Below are positions 51,041 through 59,370 of a stretch of 64,000 nucleotides of DNA, in pieces. The DNA comes from Acidiflorens sp049273945 (GTDB lineage: Bacteria > Acidobacteriota > Terriglobia > Terriglobales > Acidobacteriaceae), in the NCBI GenBank assembly GCA_049273945.1, contig JBASRS010000005.1, forward strand, positions 19,443 to 83,442. The letters run 5' to 3'. The notes beneath the pieces were generated by a model. That model did no database searches, was not told the origin of the DNA, and worked only from the letters and a program-made list of their open reading frames with translations. The stretch's first letter is position 1, and every line of letters begins with the position of its first letter. The position numbers and the translations under genes were made by a program.

Positions 51041-52947
51041 ATGTCAAGGTCGGCAAAAGGCTGCTATGAATTCGGTCCCTTTCGCCTGGACCTTGACCAA
51101 CACTTGCTCTTTCAAGATGGCCGCTTAGTCCCGCTGGCTCCCAAAGCGGCCGAAATCCTGACCGTTCTGGCGGAGAACTTCGGCCGCCTGGTAGAAAAAG
51201 ACAAGCTGATGAAGGCGGTTTGGCCCGACACGTTTGGCGAAGAGGCCAACCTGACCGTTCATATCTCGGCCCTGCGAAAGATATTTCACGAAGCCGACGG
51301 AGGACCCTACGTCGAAACCGTTCCGCGCCGAGGTTACCGGTTCGTCGCAGCCGCCGTAGAGCGCCATGAGGCAGGTTCTGAACCAGCGAAGGCTCCGGTG
51401 GCTGAACCGGCGCCCCCGGTTCCTCGCTGGCCAACCATCCGCTTGGCGCTGATGGTCGCTGTGTCGTTGGCACTCATTCTGTTTTTGGGGCTTGCAGTCC
51501 GCAAAAGGCAAGCCAACATTTTGCCCGCTGGGGCGCCAATCCATTCGGTTGCTGTCTTGCCATTGCAGAATCTCTCGGGCGATCCGGCTCAGGACTACTT
51601 CTCTGACGGACTGACTGAGGCTCTGATTACCGACCTCGCCCAGATCCATGCTCTTCGGGTTGTCTCGCGGACGTCGGTGATGCAGTACAAACACACAACC
51701 AAGCCACTGCCGCAAATAGCCAACGAGTTGAAAGTCGACGCAGTCGTGGAGGGCTCGGTTCTGCAGTCGAGCGGACGTCTGCGAATCACAGTCCAACTGA
51801 TCGAGGCAAGAAAGGACCGGCACCTTTGGGCCAATACTTACGAGGGACAGCCAAGTGATCTCCTGGGTCTGCAAAGCATGGTCGCCGAGGCCGTGATCCG
51901 CGAAATTCGCGTCACCCTGACTCCTGAAGAGCAGGAGCGGCTGGCGGCCGTGCAGGTGATCACTCCCGAAGCGCATGAAGCTTATCTCAAGGGCCGGTAC
52001 TTGTGGAACGAGCGCACGCCGAAAGTACGAAAAAGAGCGTGGCTTACCTGGAGCAGGCGGTCCAGAAAGATCCTCGCTATGCGCTGGCCTATCTTGCGCT
52101 GGCCGAGGCGTACGCGACCATGGCGGGCAACAACCTCGCGACACCCGAAAAAATGGTGCCCCTGGCCAAACAAGCGGCACAGAAAGCTCTGGAATTGGAT
52201 GGAGGATTGGGCGAAGCATATGGAACGCTCGCCCATATGCAGTTCTTTTATGATTGGGACTTTCGCGGCTCCGAACAACAGTTCCGTCGCGCCCTTGATC
52301 TGAGTCCGAACTACGCCACCGCCCACCAGTGGTACGGGCTGCTCCTGATGGCGGAGCGCCGTTTCGATGAAGCGGCGCGGGAATTCCGTACTGCTCTCGA
52401 AATTGACCCGCTTTCGCTGATGACCAGTGCCGACTTGGGACAGGTTTACTTCTATTCCGGCCGCTTCGACCAGACCATCGAGCAAACCCGAAAAATACTT
52501 GAAATTAATCCGGATTTCGCGCCCGCGCACGACCTCCAGGCCATGGCTTACGAGCAGAAAGGGATGTATCCGGAAGCGCTCGCCGAGTTCGAGAAATATT
52601 CTGCGCTGAGCGGCGGCGGATTCGATGCCAAGATGCATCTCGCCCATCTCTATGCCGTCACCGGCAAAGGGGAGAAAGCGCGAGAGTTGCTGAATGAATT
52701 TAAGAATCCTCCGAGAGGCGAATTTGCCTCGCCCTACGACATCGCCTCAATTTATGCCGGCCTCGGCGACAAAGACACCGCCCTGCAGTGGCTCCTCCGC
52801 GCCGACAAGGAACGGGCAACGATGATGCCTTTTGTTGGGATCGATCCCTTGTTGAATCCTCTCCGAGGAGATCCTCGTTTTGAAAACCTGCTGCGCCAGG
52901 TGGGTGTACCGCAATACCCTCCCGTGTCAGTTGCCCCGCACGTTTGA
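51041..52947 (+). pseudogene. CadC-like winged-helix/TPR regulator with a frameshift
   Basis: The first part (from ATG 51041) has an OmpR-type winged helix (about 1-100, FGPFRLDLDQHLLFQDGRLV, VWPDTFGEEANLTVHISALR), one transmembrane helix (IRLALMVAVSLALILFLGLA), and a TolB-N-like periplasmic segment (SVAVLPLQNLSGDPAQDYFS). Near 52021, after YLKGRYLWNERTP, the frame shifts: the TPR-rich remainder (STKKSVAYLEQAVQKDPRYA to 52947) lies in another frame. Adding one G to CCGAAA restores continuity. Without the shift it would encode about 635 residues. Either a real inactivating deletion or a sequence error. Confidence 0.85.
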
Positions 52948-52954
52948 TGACTTG

Positions 52955-52970
52955 TGAGACAGCTGTCTCA
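52955..52970. promoter_or_regulatory. 16-bp perfect palindrome TGAGACAGCTGTCTCA
   Basis: The palindrome starts eight bases after the stop codon of the TPR regulator, and a third half-site TGAGACA follows at 52974-52980. It is about 240 bp upstream of the PilZ-like operon. It could be an enhancer-type regulator site or a 3' hairpin; the 52948-53202 gap holds no other recognised feature. Confidence 0.4.
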
Positions 52971-53202
52971 TGCTGAGACAGCCGATCCCCGTTGCAGGGA
53001 ATCAGCGTGGCCGCATGCATTCTCTAACGCCCCCAAGTGCTTCTTATCCTTCCACTTGCTCATCGGGCCATGACCTCCCAGTTTTTGGCGTGGCCCGTGC
53101 ACCCTTTCCTGCCGATAGAGCAGAACGGGTCTCCCCGCTGCTCTTCCTAACCGGGAAGAGGGGAGACTCGCCCGCTCCAATGCTCGGGGTTTGAGGTTTT
53201 CC

Positions 53203-53559
53203 GTGCCCAACCAGGCCACTGCCACTGCGCGCGCTCCGCAACCGGATCTCGTCGGCCGTTTAGCCAAGTTTTTTCCGCAGGCCACGCCGGTGCGCATCCC
53301 CATCAAGCTCAGTCGCGCCAATGGCAAGGACAAAGAGAAGTCTCCCTGCGAGGAGACGGTGATCGAGTTTGGAACGCCCTGCGAAGTTTTGTTTGCCATC
53401 GATCTTCCTCTGGAATTTGCGGACCGCGTCCTGCTGGAAAGCAAAGACGGCTCGTTGCAGGTGGAAGCTTCGGTCGTCGCTGTTCAGTATCATCCGAACC
53501 GGACGGTGGTTGCCGCCCGCTTCCTGAAGAATGTGCCCAATTGGATTGTGAAACCATGA
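53203..53559 (+). CDS. PilZ-like domain protein
   Basis: A 118-residue soluble protein. The beta-rich part (TPVRIPIKLSRANG; VIEFGTPCEVLFAIDLPLEF; SLQVEASVVAVQYHPNRTVV, AARFLKNVPNW) has the pattern of a PilZ barrel, but the canonical RxxxR and D/NxSxxG cyclic-di-GMP motifs are not evident, so nucleotide binding is doubtful. The GTG at 53203 is chosen since GAGG lies five bases upstream. First gene of a three-gene operon; its stop overlaps the next start (ATGA). Confidence 0.65.
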   Translation: MPNQATATARAPQPDLVGRLAKFFPQATPVRIPIKLSRANGKDKEKSPCEETVIEFGTPCEVLFAIDLPLEFADRVLLESKDGSLQVEASVVAVQYHPNRTVVAARFLKNVPNWIVKP

Positions 53560-54494
53560 CCCAAAACAACACTACGACGTTGGCGGAGCAGTGGCCGCTG
53601 CTGTGTGCGCTGCTGCCCATCTACTCCGCCCTGGTTAAGGAATTCGTCATCGAAGTGCCGGCCTGCCCGCTGATTGAGGATGCCCAGTCGCCGTCCCAGG
53701 AGGCGGTCGAGCAGGCGCAGACCTGGTTCCAGCAAGTGGACGCCCACATCCAGGTGCATCAGTTGCGCCAGTTCCTGCAGACCACCACCCTGGCCAACGA
53801 AGCGGTTCTTCGCGATCTGCTCGGCCATCACCTGCACAAGGCCGTCAAGGCTTCGAGCGACCGCGACAAGATTGACTTCCTGCTCGTTCAATACTTCTCG
53901 CTGTGCGCCCCTTCCGGCCTGGATGATACGGATGTTGACCTGGACTATGTGGCCCAGGTTCTGGAGCCGGTACTCGGCCCGCAGGAGCCGAAACTACCCA
54001 TCTGGTTGAACTCGCTTGATACGCTGATGCAGTCCGCGGCCAAGTGCCGCCGCCTCAGTGAACTGCTGCACAGCGGAATTCTGGAGCAGGGGCGCAAGCT
54101 CAAAATGCAGGGCGCTGACCGTTATTTCGATCCTTCAGCGATGGTGGCCTTTGCCCGCTTCAGCTTCATGATGCGCCGGGTGTTCTTCCGCCTCATGCAT
54201 GACGATCTGAACGCCATCCTCGACGGGTTGCGCGCACTGGAGAAACGCGGCACCATGACCCTCGACTGCCGCCGCGCCCAGTTCTCCGCCGACGAGCCCA
54301 CCACCCGCCTGCGCATGATCTGCCAGTCCTGGAAAGTGATGTTCCACGCCGAGTACTCCTCGGGACAGCCCCTGCGCATGCTGGTCGATCTGCGGGCGGC
54401 GGTGGACGATGCTCTCCAAGGCGGTGGAGCCCGCAAAAGTGCTCGTGCCGCTGCCGCTTCGTCCAAGCGCAGTGGCAGTGGGAAACACAGCTAG
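53556..54494 (+). CDS. Unknown soluble alpha-helical protein (312 aa)
   Basis: No family recognised. The protein has no signal peptide or membrane helix and is predicted largely helical (EQAQTWFQQVDAHIQVHQLR, LLGHHLHKAVKASSDRDKID, FARFSFMMRRVFFRLMHDDL). The C-terminal 30 residues are Ala/Ser/Lys-rich and probably disordered. It begins within the stop codon of the PilZ-like gene (ATGA) and is followed six bases later by a gene for a signalling protein. The context suggests a role in a signalling complex, perhaps as scaffold; this is inference from position only. Confidence 0.8.
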   Translation: MTQNNTTTLAEQWPLLCALLPIYSALVKEFVIEVPACPLIEDAQSPSQEAVEQAQTWFQQVDAHIQVHQLRQFLQTTTLANEAVLRDLLGHHLHKAVKASSDRDKIDFLLVQYFSLCAPSGLDDTDVDLDYVAQVLEPVLGPQEPKLPIWLNSLDTLMQSAAKCRRLSELLHSGILEQGRKLKMQGADRYFDPSAMVAFARFSFMMRRVFFRLMHDDLNAILDGLRALEKRGTMTLDCRRAQFSADEPTTRLRMICQSWKVMFHAEYSSGQPLRMLVDLRAAVDDALQGGGARKSARAAAASSKRSGSGKHS

Positions 54495-54499
54495 CTCGC

Positions 54500-55195
54500 A
54501 TGCGAAGTGCGCTCATGAAACTCAATCGCTCCACCGTGTTGATCCTTTCGAGCGAACCCGCTTTCTCCCGGGAACTGACCGAGAGCTGGCCCAAAGGCGC
54601 GGACACGCCGGAATTCGTCCTGCTCGAAGAAGATCTTTGCCGCGAGCTGCAGCGCGATACCTATGACCTCGCCATTGCTGATGGGTCCTCGCCCGAGAAG
54701 CGCGCCAGCCTGAAACAAGCATTGGCCGCTGCCGGGAAACCTGCGCTCGTGATCCATTGCGGCGGGTCTGCCGATGGCTGCAGCCTCCACGGCCCCGTTC
54801 TCGAACTGCGCCGCGCGTCAGCGTTGTGGCCGGCAATGCCCGTTCTGCTCGGGCGCGAAATTCTTCGGCGCGTGCACGCCGAGTCAGGCGCTTCGGAGTC
54901 GGATCGAGTCTGCGCCGCGGCCGAAGCCGAGGCCACTCTCGGACGATTCATGGTCGAGATGCGGCACACCGTCAATAACGCGCTCACGTCAGTACTCGGC
55001 AACGCGGAATTGCTCCTGCTCGAGCCCGGACTTCCGGCCTCGGTGATGGCCCAGGCCGACACCATCCGCAATATGGCGCTCCGTCTGAACGAAGTCTTTC
55101 AGCGCTTTTCGTCCATTGAGAAAGAACTCAGCGTGGTCGCCCGCGAATCGGGCAAGAGAGTCGGCCAGGCCCGCACCGCTGCCAGCGCATCCTGA
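54500..55195 (+). CDS. Receiver-like protein fused to a histidine-kinase dimerisation domain without ATPase
   Basis: A 231-residue protein. Residues about 8-110 look like a degenerate receiver or Rossmann domain (STVLILSSEPAFSRELTES, DTYDLAIADGSSPEKRASLK, KPALVIHCGG), with an Asp in LAIADGS. Residues about 150-215 form a HisKA-like helical pair with His in the H-box FMVEMRHTVNNALTSVLGNA and a matching second helix (MAQADTIRNMALRLNEVFQR). There is no HATPase domain, and the frame ends normally, so it is not a truncation by frameshift within this sequence. It may act as a phosphotransferase or dimerisation partner. Start could also be ATG 54515. Confidence 0.7.
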   Translation: MRSALMKLNRSTVLILSSEPAFSRELTESWPKGADTPEFVLLEEDLCRELQRDTYDLAIADGSSPEKRASLKQALAAAGKPALVIHCGGSADGCSLHGPVLELRRASALWPAMPVLLGREILRRVHAESGASESDRVCAAAEAEATLGRFMVEMRHTVNNALTSVLGNAELLLLEPGLPASVMAQADTIRNMALRLNEVFQRFSSIEKELSVVARESGKRVGQARTAASAS

Positions 55196-55201
55196 CAACC
55201 C

Positions 55202-55358
55202 GTGTGGGGCGGACACTCTTGTCCGCCGCTGTTGCTGTTGATTTTGCCCGTCGCCGGACAGGCGGTTCGACGAGTTTCACAAACAAAAGCAACAGCAACG
55301 TCCAAAGCAACGGCAGAGTCAAAAGCAACGGCGCCGGACAAGAGTGTCCGGCCCACAC
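55202..55358. repeat. MITE-like inverted repeat (CGGACACTCTTGTCCG family), 157 bp
   Basis: The arms 55202-55225 and 55335-55358 are 24-bp inverted repeats with one mismatch, each containing CGGACA-CTCT-TGTCCG. The interior is rich in GCTGTTGCTGTTG / CAACAGCAACG and can itself pair. Same family as 29844-29951. It is inserted between two co-directional genes. Confidence 0.8.
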
Positions 55359-55377
55359 TTTTGCGGCGGGAGGTATC

Positions 55378-56403
55378 ATGACCGGTGTGTTCTCGAATAA
55401 GGTTGTCAATCGAAGGTCCGCGTTAGTAACTCTTGGATCCGCAGGTTTAGGATTGTGGGCAATGAAATGGACACCTGCTAATGCCATGGATCTCAAAGGC
55501 GAGTTGAGCAAACTCTTGCCGCAGGTCAGTGAAAAATCTCGGGACCGGTTGCTCCGTTTGCTTCAGGACCCCGGATTCAGCGGACAAATGTCCGCATCCG
55601 AAGTTGCCTCGCTTGCCACTGGCGAAGGCAAGACCATTGACGCCTTGATGGTTGAGTTGCTTCCGCTGGCGCGGACGTACGCCCGTCCGCCGATCTCAAA
55701 CTACCTGGTGGGCGCAGTGGCGCGCGGCCTGAGCGGAAACCTTTACCTCGGCGCCAACATTGAGTTTCCCGGCCACTCTCTCGGCTTCTCAGTCCACGGG
55801 GAACAGTTTGCTCTGTCCAATGCCTACATGCACTCCGAGCAAGGTGTTGCGGCGATTGCGGTGACGGCTGCGCCTTGCGGTCATTGCCGGCAGTTTATGA
55901 ATGAAATGTCGCCCGGAGGCGATATCCAGGTACTGATCGCGGGAAGTCCGGCTGCGAAACTTGCTTCCCTTTTGCCCATGTCTTTCGGCCCCAAGGACCT
56001 CGGTTTCAAGGACGGCGCTCTCCCCGTGAAAGAGGTCAATCTGGCGCGGCCGAAAGGGATTTCTGATGAGTTGATCCTCGCCGCGCTGGATGCCGCGCGC
56101 AGGTCATACGCTCCTTACACCAAGGCGCATTCGGGAATTGCGATCGGTACTCAATCCGGGCGCATCTACAAAGGCTCGTACATCGAGAACGTTGCTTTCA
56201 ACCCAAGCCTTTCTCCGTTTCAAACCGCGGTCGCCGCGCTGATTGTCGCTGGTGAAGCCTATTCGGCGATTGCGAAGGTCGCTCTGGTCGAACTGGACGG
56301 CGCGGTCATCAGCCAGAAGAGCGTTACGGAGGCCGCCTTGAGTGCGATTGCTCCAGCGGTGAAGCTGCAAGTGGTCACCACAGCGATGGCGGTCCAGTGT
56401 TGA
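55378..56403 (+). CDS. Cytidine deaminase of the tandem-domain type with Tat-like export signal
   Basis: A 341-residue zinc deaminase converting (deoxy)cytidine to (deoxy)uridine, with the E. coli Cdd two-domain layout. The catalytic domain carries the HxE motif in FSVHGEQFALSNAYMHSEQG and the PCxxC motif in VTAAPCGHCRQFMNEM; the second, non-catalytic domain begins near ELILAALDAARRSYAPYTKA. The N-terminal 37 residues contain NRRSALVTLGSAGLGLWAM, resembling a twin-arginine signal, which cytosolic Cdd lacks. GGGAGG lies before ATG 55378. Export would allow salvage or detoxification of nucleosides in the periplasm; that is inference. Confidence 0.9.
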   Translation: MTGVFSNKVVNRRSALVTLGSAGLGLWAMKWTPANAMDLKGELSKLLPQVSEKSRDRLLRLLQDPGFSGQMSASEVASLATGEGKTIDALMVELLPLARTYARPPISNYLVGAVARGLSGNLYLGANIEFPGHSLGFSVHGEQFALSNAYMHSEQGVAAIAVTAAPCGHCRQFMNEMSPGGDIQVLIAGSPAAKLASLLPMSFGPKDLGFKDGALPVKEVNLARPKGISDELILAALDAARRSYAPYTKAHSGIAIGTQSGRIYKGSYIENVAFNPSLSPFQTAVAALIVAGEAYSAIAKVALVELDGAVISQKSVTEAALSAIAPAVKLQVVTTAMAVQC

Positions 56404-56419
56404 CTACTGCCTGTCTGTG

Positions 56420-57007
56420 ATGGTGATCTCGACGACAAGTCCCGACTTGGCTCCGCCATGGGCAGGGTGGCTGACACGCTGGCCTGGCATCGCGCTGGCC
56501 CTCTTCTGGGGCTTTGCAGAAGGCACACTCTTCTTCCTTCTGCCGGATGTGCTGCTCTCATACGTGGCGCTGTTTCGTCCGCGCCGCGGCCTGCTGCATA
56601 TGGCGGCGATTGTCGCCGGTGCGGTGCTGGCTGGGGCGGTGATGTTCCACTGGTCGGCCCACAGCGCGGGTGCGCGGACTGCCGTGGCTCGCGTGCCGGC
56701 AGTGCATGCAGCCATGTTTGAGCGCGCCCGCCTCGACTTCCGCCAGTACGGCGTATGGGGCGCGAGTCTGGGACCGCTCCGCGGGATTCCCTACAAGGTG
56801 TACGCGGTCGAGGCCCCAGCCTATTCCGCTCTTTGGCCGTTCCTGCTGATTACGATTCCGGCCCGGTTGTGGCGCCTGCTGGTGGTGTGGCTGGGCTTCG
56901 CGGGAGCGGGAGTGTTGCTGCGCAAGTTCGGTCGCGCTTCGCTGGCGCCCGTCCTCCACGCCGTCTTCTGGATCGTGACGTACGCGATCTACTGGGCGAC
57001 GGTGTGA
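56420..57007 (+). CDS. Membrane protein with VTT/DedA-like fold
   Basis: A 195-residue inner-membrane protein with about five hydrophobic segments (PGIALALFWGFAEGTLFFLL, LHMAAIVAGAVLAGAVMF, LLITIPARLWRLLVVWLGF, LAPVLHAVFWIVTYAIYW). The reentrant-loop region GFAEGTLFFLLPDVLLSYVA and the following FRQYGVWGASLGPLRGIPYK resemble SNARE-associated (VTT/DedA) proteins, which act in lipid flipping or transport, but similarity is loose. It may start at GTG 56417 or ATG 56420. It follows the cytidine deaminase by 16 bp and may be co-transcribed. Confidence 0.65.
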   Translation: MVISTTSPDLAPPWAGWLTRWPGIALALFWGFAEGTLFFLLPDVLLSYVALFRPRRGLLHMAAIVAGAVLAGAVMFHWSAHSAGARTAVARVPAVHAAMFERARLDFRQYGVWGASLGPLRGIPYKVYAVEAPAYSALWPFLLITIPARLWRLLVVWLGFAGAGVLLRKFGRASLAPVLHAVFWIVTYAIYWATV

Positions 57008-57057
57008 TCGCCGCGCGGGCGGACTAATTCCAGCGTCCGAGCGCATTTTCCGCTAAT

Positions 57058-58263
57058 TCATTTGCCGATCCCGGAGAGCTGGACCGTCTGCGGGCTGTTG
57101 CTGGCGTTATCGAAGATCTTCAACGTCCCAGTGCGAGTTCCAGTCTGGGTCGGAGTGAACGTGACCGCGACATAGCAGGAGGTGCCGGGAGCGATCCCCT
57201 TCAGGCAGTTGCTTTTCTTGATCGCGAAGTCACCAGTGATGGCAAGGTTGCTCACGACGACCTGCGCGAGCCCGGTGTTGGTGACAATCGCCCTCTTCGG
57301 AGTACTGGTTGTGCCGACCGTCCGTGCCGGGAAACTCAAGGAAGAAGTGGCGGTAACAGTTGAACTCATGCCGTCGCCGTTCACGCCGATGCTCATCGAA
57401 TAATAGCGGCCGTTGGTCAGCGGCTGCGGGGAGAAACCTCCCATGGGATCGCCGGTCTTGATGTTGGTCCGATAGACGTCGGCCTTTCCGAGTTGGTTGC
57501 GTGCGTCGTAGTACGTGTTAATGGTCCAGAAGCTCACGCCATCGGGATCGAGCGCGAAGCTGTCGGCATTGGCGGGGATTTGGTAGGCGAAGACCTGTCG
57601 GTAAGCACACCCGGCGCAGGTCGGAACCCAATGCCGGATCGCACCCAGAGTGTCGGTCAGGATGCTGTTGTCAGGAAGTGCGCGAACAGTTCGAGCGAGG
57701 GCGTCGATCGCGATATCCGGTCCTTGCGTTTGGGTGGCGACGTCGAAGCTTTTTACGTCGCCATTGGCCGCGCTGTAGAAGATCGTGTGCTGGTCCGCCG
57801 CCATGGTCACTGACTGAGCGCCGCCGGCCACGGCATAGGTGGTCGTGTTGCCGTTGTGATCGATTTTCAGAATGTTTCCTTGGGCGAGATAGAGATTGCC
57901 TTGCGCGTCATGCGTGATGGACGTGGGCGTATTGAACGGCCCGCGGCTGGCGAGCAGGTTGCCGAGATTGTCGAACTCGAGCACATGCCAGGACTGGGTT
58001 CCGAAATGAGCGCTGATGATGTGCAGGTTGTCGTTCGCGTTAAACGTCATGGCGGCCAGGCAAGAGGGCTGATTGGGACCGTGAATCGCCGTGACGAATT
58101 GTCCCTGGGCATCGTAGACGTCGGTTTCGTTGAGCTGCGTGTTGGCGCCATCGCAGGTTCCCACGTACACGTTGCCGATCTGCGCTGGAGTTTGCGCGCT
58201 CACCAGGACCGAGATCGCAAGAACCAAAGCTGCCGCCATTGCGGTCCGAAGAACGATTTTCAC
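57058..58263 (-). CDS. Secreted beta-propeller protein with C-terminal Ig-like (HYDIN/SPD-2 type) domain
   Basis: A 401-residue exported protein. A signal peptide (AMAAALVLAISVLVSAQ) precedes NHL/SMP-30-like propeller repeats (TSITHDAQGNLYLAQGNILK, FALDPDGVSFWTINTYYDAR). A C-terminal domain of about 100 residues (SLSFPARTVGTTSTPKRAIV, GIAPGTSCYVAVTFTPTQTG) matches the ASPM-SPD-2-Hydin type found in many acidobacterial secreted proteins. GTG 58263 is set as start because GGGAGG lies seven bases upstream. Function unknown. Confidence 0.82.
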   Translation of the reverse strand: MKIVLRTAMAAALVLAISVLVSAQTPAQIGNVYVGTCDGANTQLNETDVYDAQGQFVTAIHGPNQPSCLAAMTFNANDNLHIISAHFGTQSWHVLEFDNLGNLLASRGPFNTPTSITHDAQGNLYLAQGNILKIDHNGNTTTYAVAGGAQSVTMAADQHTIFYSAANGDVKSFDVATQTQGPDIAIDALARTVRALPDNSILTDTLGAIRHWVPTCAGCAYRQVFAYQIPANADSFALDPDGVSFWTINTYYDARNQLGKADVYRTNIKTGDPMGGFSPQPLTNGRYYSMSIGVNGDGMSSTVTATSSLSFPARTVGTTSTPKRAIVTNTGLAQVVVSNLAITGDFAIKKSNCLKGIAPGTSCYVAVTFTPTQTGTRTGTLKIFDNASNSPQTVQLSGIGK

Positions 58264-58770
58264 GGAACACCTCCCACATGGAAACTTCATCAAGCCGAAA
58301 TCAGCGGGGAAAAACAGTGCGCCCGAGTGGCCCTCATAGTCTGCCGTTTCGGTTGAATGTCAGAGGCAACGAGTTACCACAACTTGCAGTAACCATTACC
58401 TGATTTGCACTCTCACGACCCGATATGTGCACGCCCAATACCAACCCTTCCCAAAATGGGCCCCGGTGTTGAATGGAACAAGTGTCTCGAAGTGGTGTGC
58501 AATCAATTAGTTGCAAGGCGGTCGCCGAGAGCGGGCGAAACGATAATCAGGATTGCAGGATCGCGTGGTCGACAGATGTGATCAGCCTTTCACCTTGAGT
58601 GGGGGAAGAAGGGCGACTCGAGTTCATGCTGGATTGCCCTTCGTTGGTCCGTGATCCGACGAAGCGCTCCTGCCTGCCTCGATACCAATCGGTGTTCCGG
58701 GGAACTTTTTGCCCGATTGCGACATTACAGGTTATGAAAGAGCCTTCAGGGGCTGCAGGGCTGGAGGAAA
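58264..58770. other. 507-bp divergent intergenic region
   Basis: No credible gene is present. The right end holds the candidate ECF promoter at 58694-58730 and the GGAGG ribosome site of the sigma factor gene. The left end holds the ribosome site of the secreted propeller gene. The middle (58380-58600) shows no repeat of the families seen elsewhere. Confidence 0.5.
58694..58730 (+). promoter_or_regulatory. Candidate ECF-type promoter upstream of the sigma factor gene
   Basis: GGAACTT at 58701-58707 matches the -35 element of many ECF (sigma-E-like) promoters, preceded by GTTCC (58694-58698) as an inverted partner. A CGACATTA stretch about 15 bases later would hold the -10. It lies about 65 bases before the GTG start of the ECF sigma gene, consistent with autoregulation. 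The -10 is not a strong match. Confidence 0.4.
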
Positions 58771-59370
58771 GTGGCGCCGACGATAATCAGCGACGAAGCC
58801 TTGATGCTGGAATTTCAGGGTGGATCGCGCGAGGCGTTTGAGCAGTTGTTTGCGCGCTATCGCGGTCCACTTTATGGATATTTCCGGCGTCGCTTGAATG
58901 GCGACCAGCGCGCCGAAGATCTGACGCAGGAGACTTTCCTGGTAGTGATCCGCGCGGCCGCTCGTTACGAGGCACGCGCTCTTGTCCGTACATATCTCTA
59001 TGGCATTGCCATGAACCTGTTGGCCGCCGAGCGCCGCAAACGATTCCGAGACTCGCCCCCCGGGCAGCCCGCTCCGGAGCCCACAACCATTGACGCCCCG
59101 GACGCCGCGGTGTGGGTCCGCCAGGCTTTGGAGAAACTCGACGAATCGGAACGCGAGATTCTGATGCTGCGCGAGTACGAGCAACTCAGCTACGCGGAAA
59201 TTGCAGAGCTGCTGAAGCTACCGGTGAATACCGTCCGCTCACGGTTGTTTCGGGCGCGCATGGCGATGAAGGGCTACCTGGAGCCACAGCGAAAACTCCA
59301 CGACATGGTGGCTGCGAGCGAGGCGCCGGAGAAGCTGAGACTAACCCGGACAGAAGGCGATGCCATATGA
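58771..59370 (+). CDS. ECF-subfamily RNA polymerase sigma factor
   Basis: A 199-residue sigma-70-family ECF factor. Region 2 covers about 15-85 (FEQLFARYRGPLYGYFRRRL, DQRAEDLTQETFLVVIRAAA); region 4 covers about 115-170 (LEKLDESEREILMLREYEQL, SYAEIAELLKLPVNTVRSRL). There is no region 3, as expected. GGAGG precedes the GTG start by three bases, somewhat close. The stop overlaps the start of the anti-sigma gene (ATGA), so the pair is co-translated. About 25 extra residues follow region 4. Confidence 0.95.
   Translation: MAPTIISDEALMLEFQGGSREAFEQLFARYRGPLYGYFRRRLNGDQRAEDLTQETFLVVIRAAARYEARALVRTYLYGIAMNLLAAERRKRFRDSPPGQPAPEPTTIDAPDAAVWVRQALEKLDESEREILMLREYEQLSYAEIAELLKLPVNTVRSRLFRARMAMKGYLEPQRKLHDMVAASEAPEKLRLTRTEGDAI

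Noticed and set aside
55204..55377. Upstream in-frame extension of the cytidine deaminase to a GTG at 55204
   Set aside because: The extension is the translation of a MITE-like inverted repeat; ATG 55378 has a strong ribosome site and begins a leader peptide.
58599..58841. 80-codon plus-strand frame before the sigma factor
   Set aside because: No homology, and it overlaps the ECF gene start and its candidate promoter.
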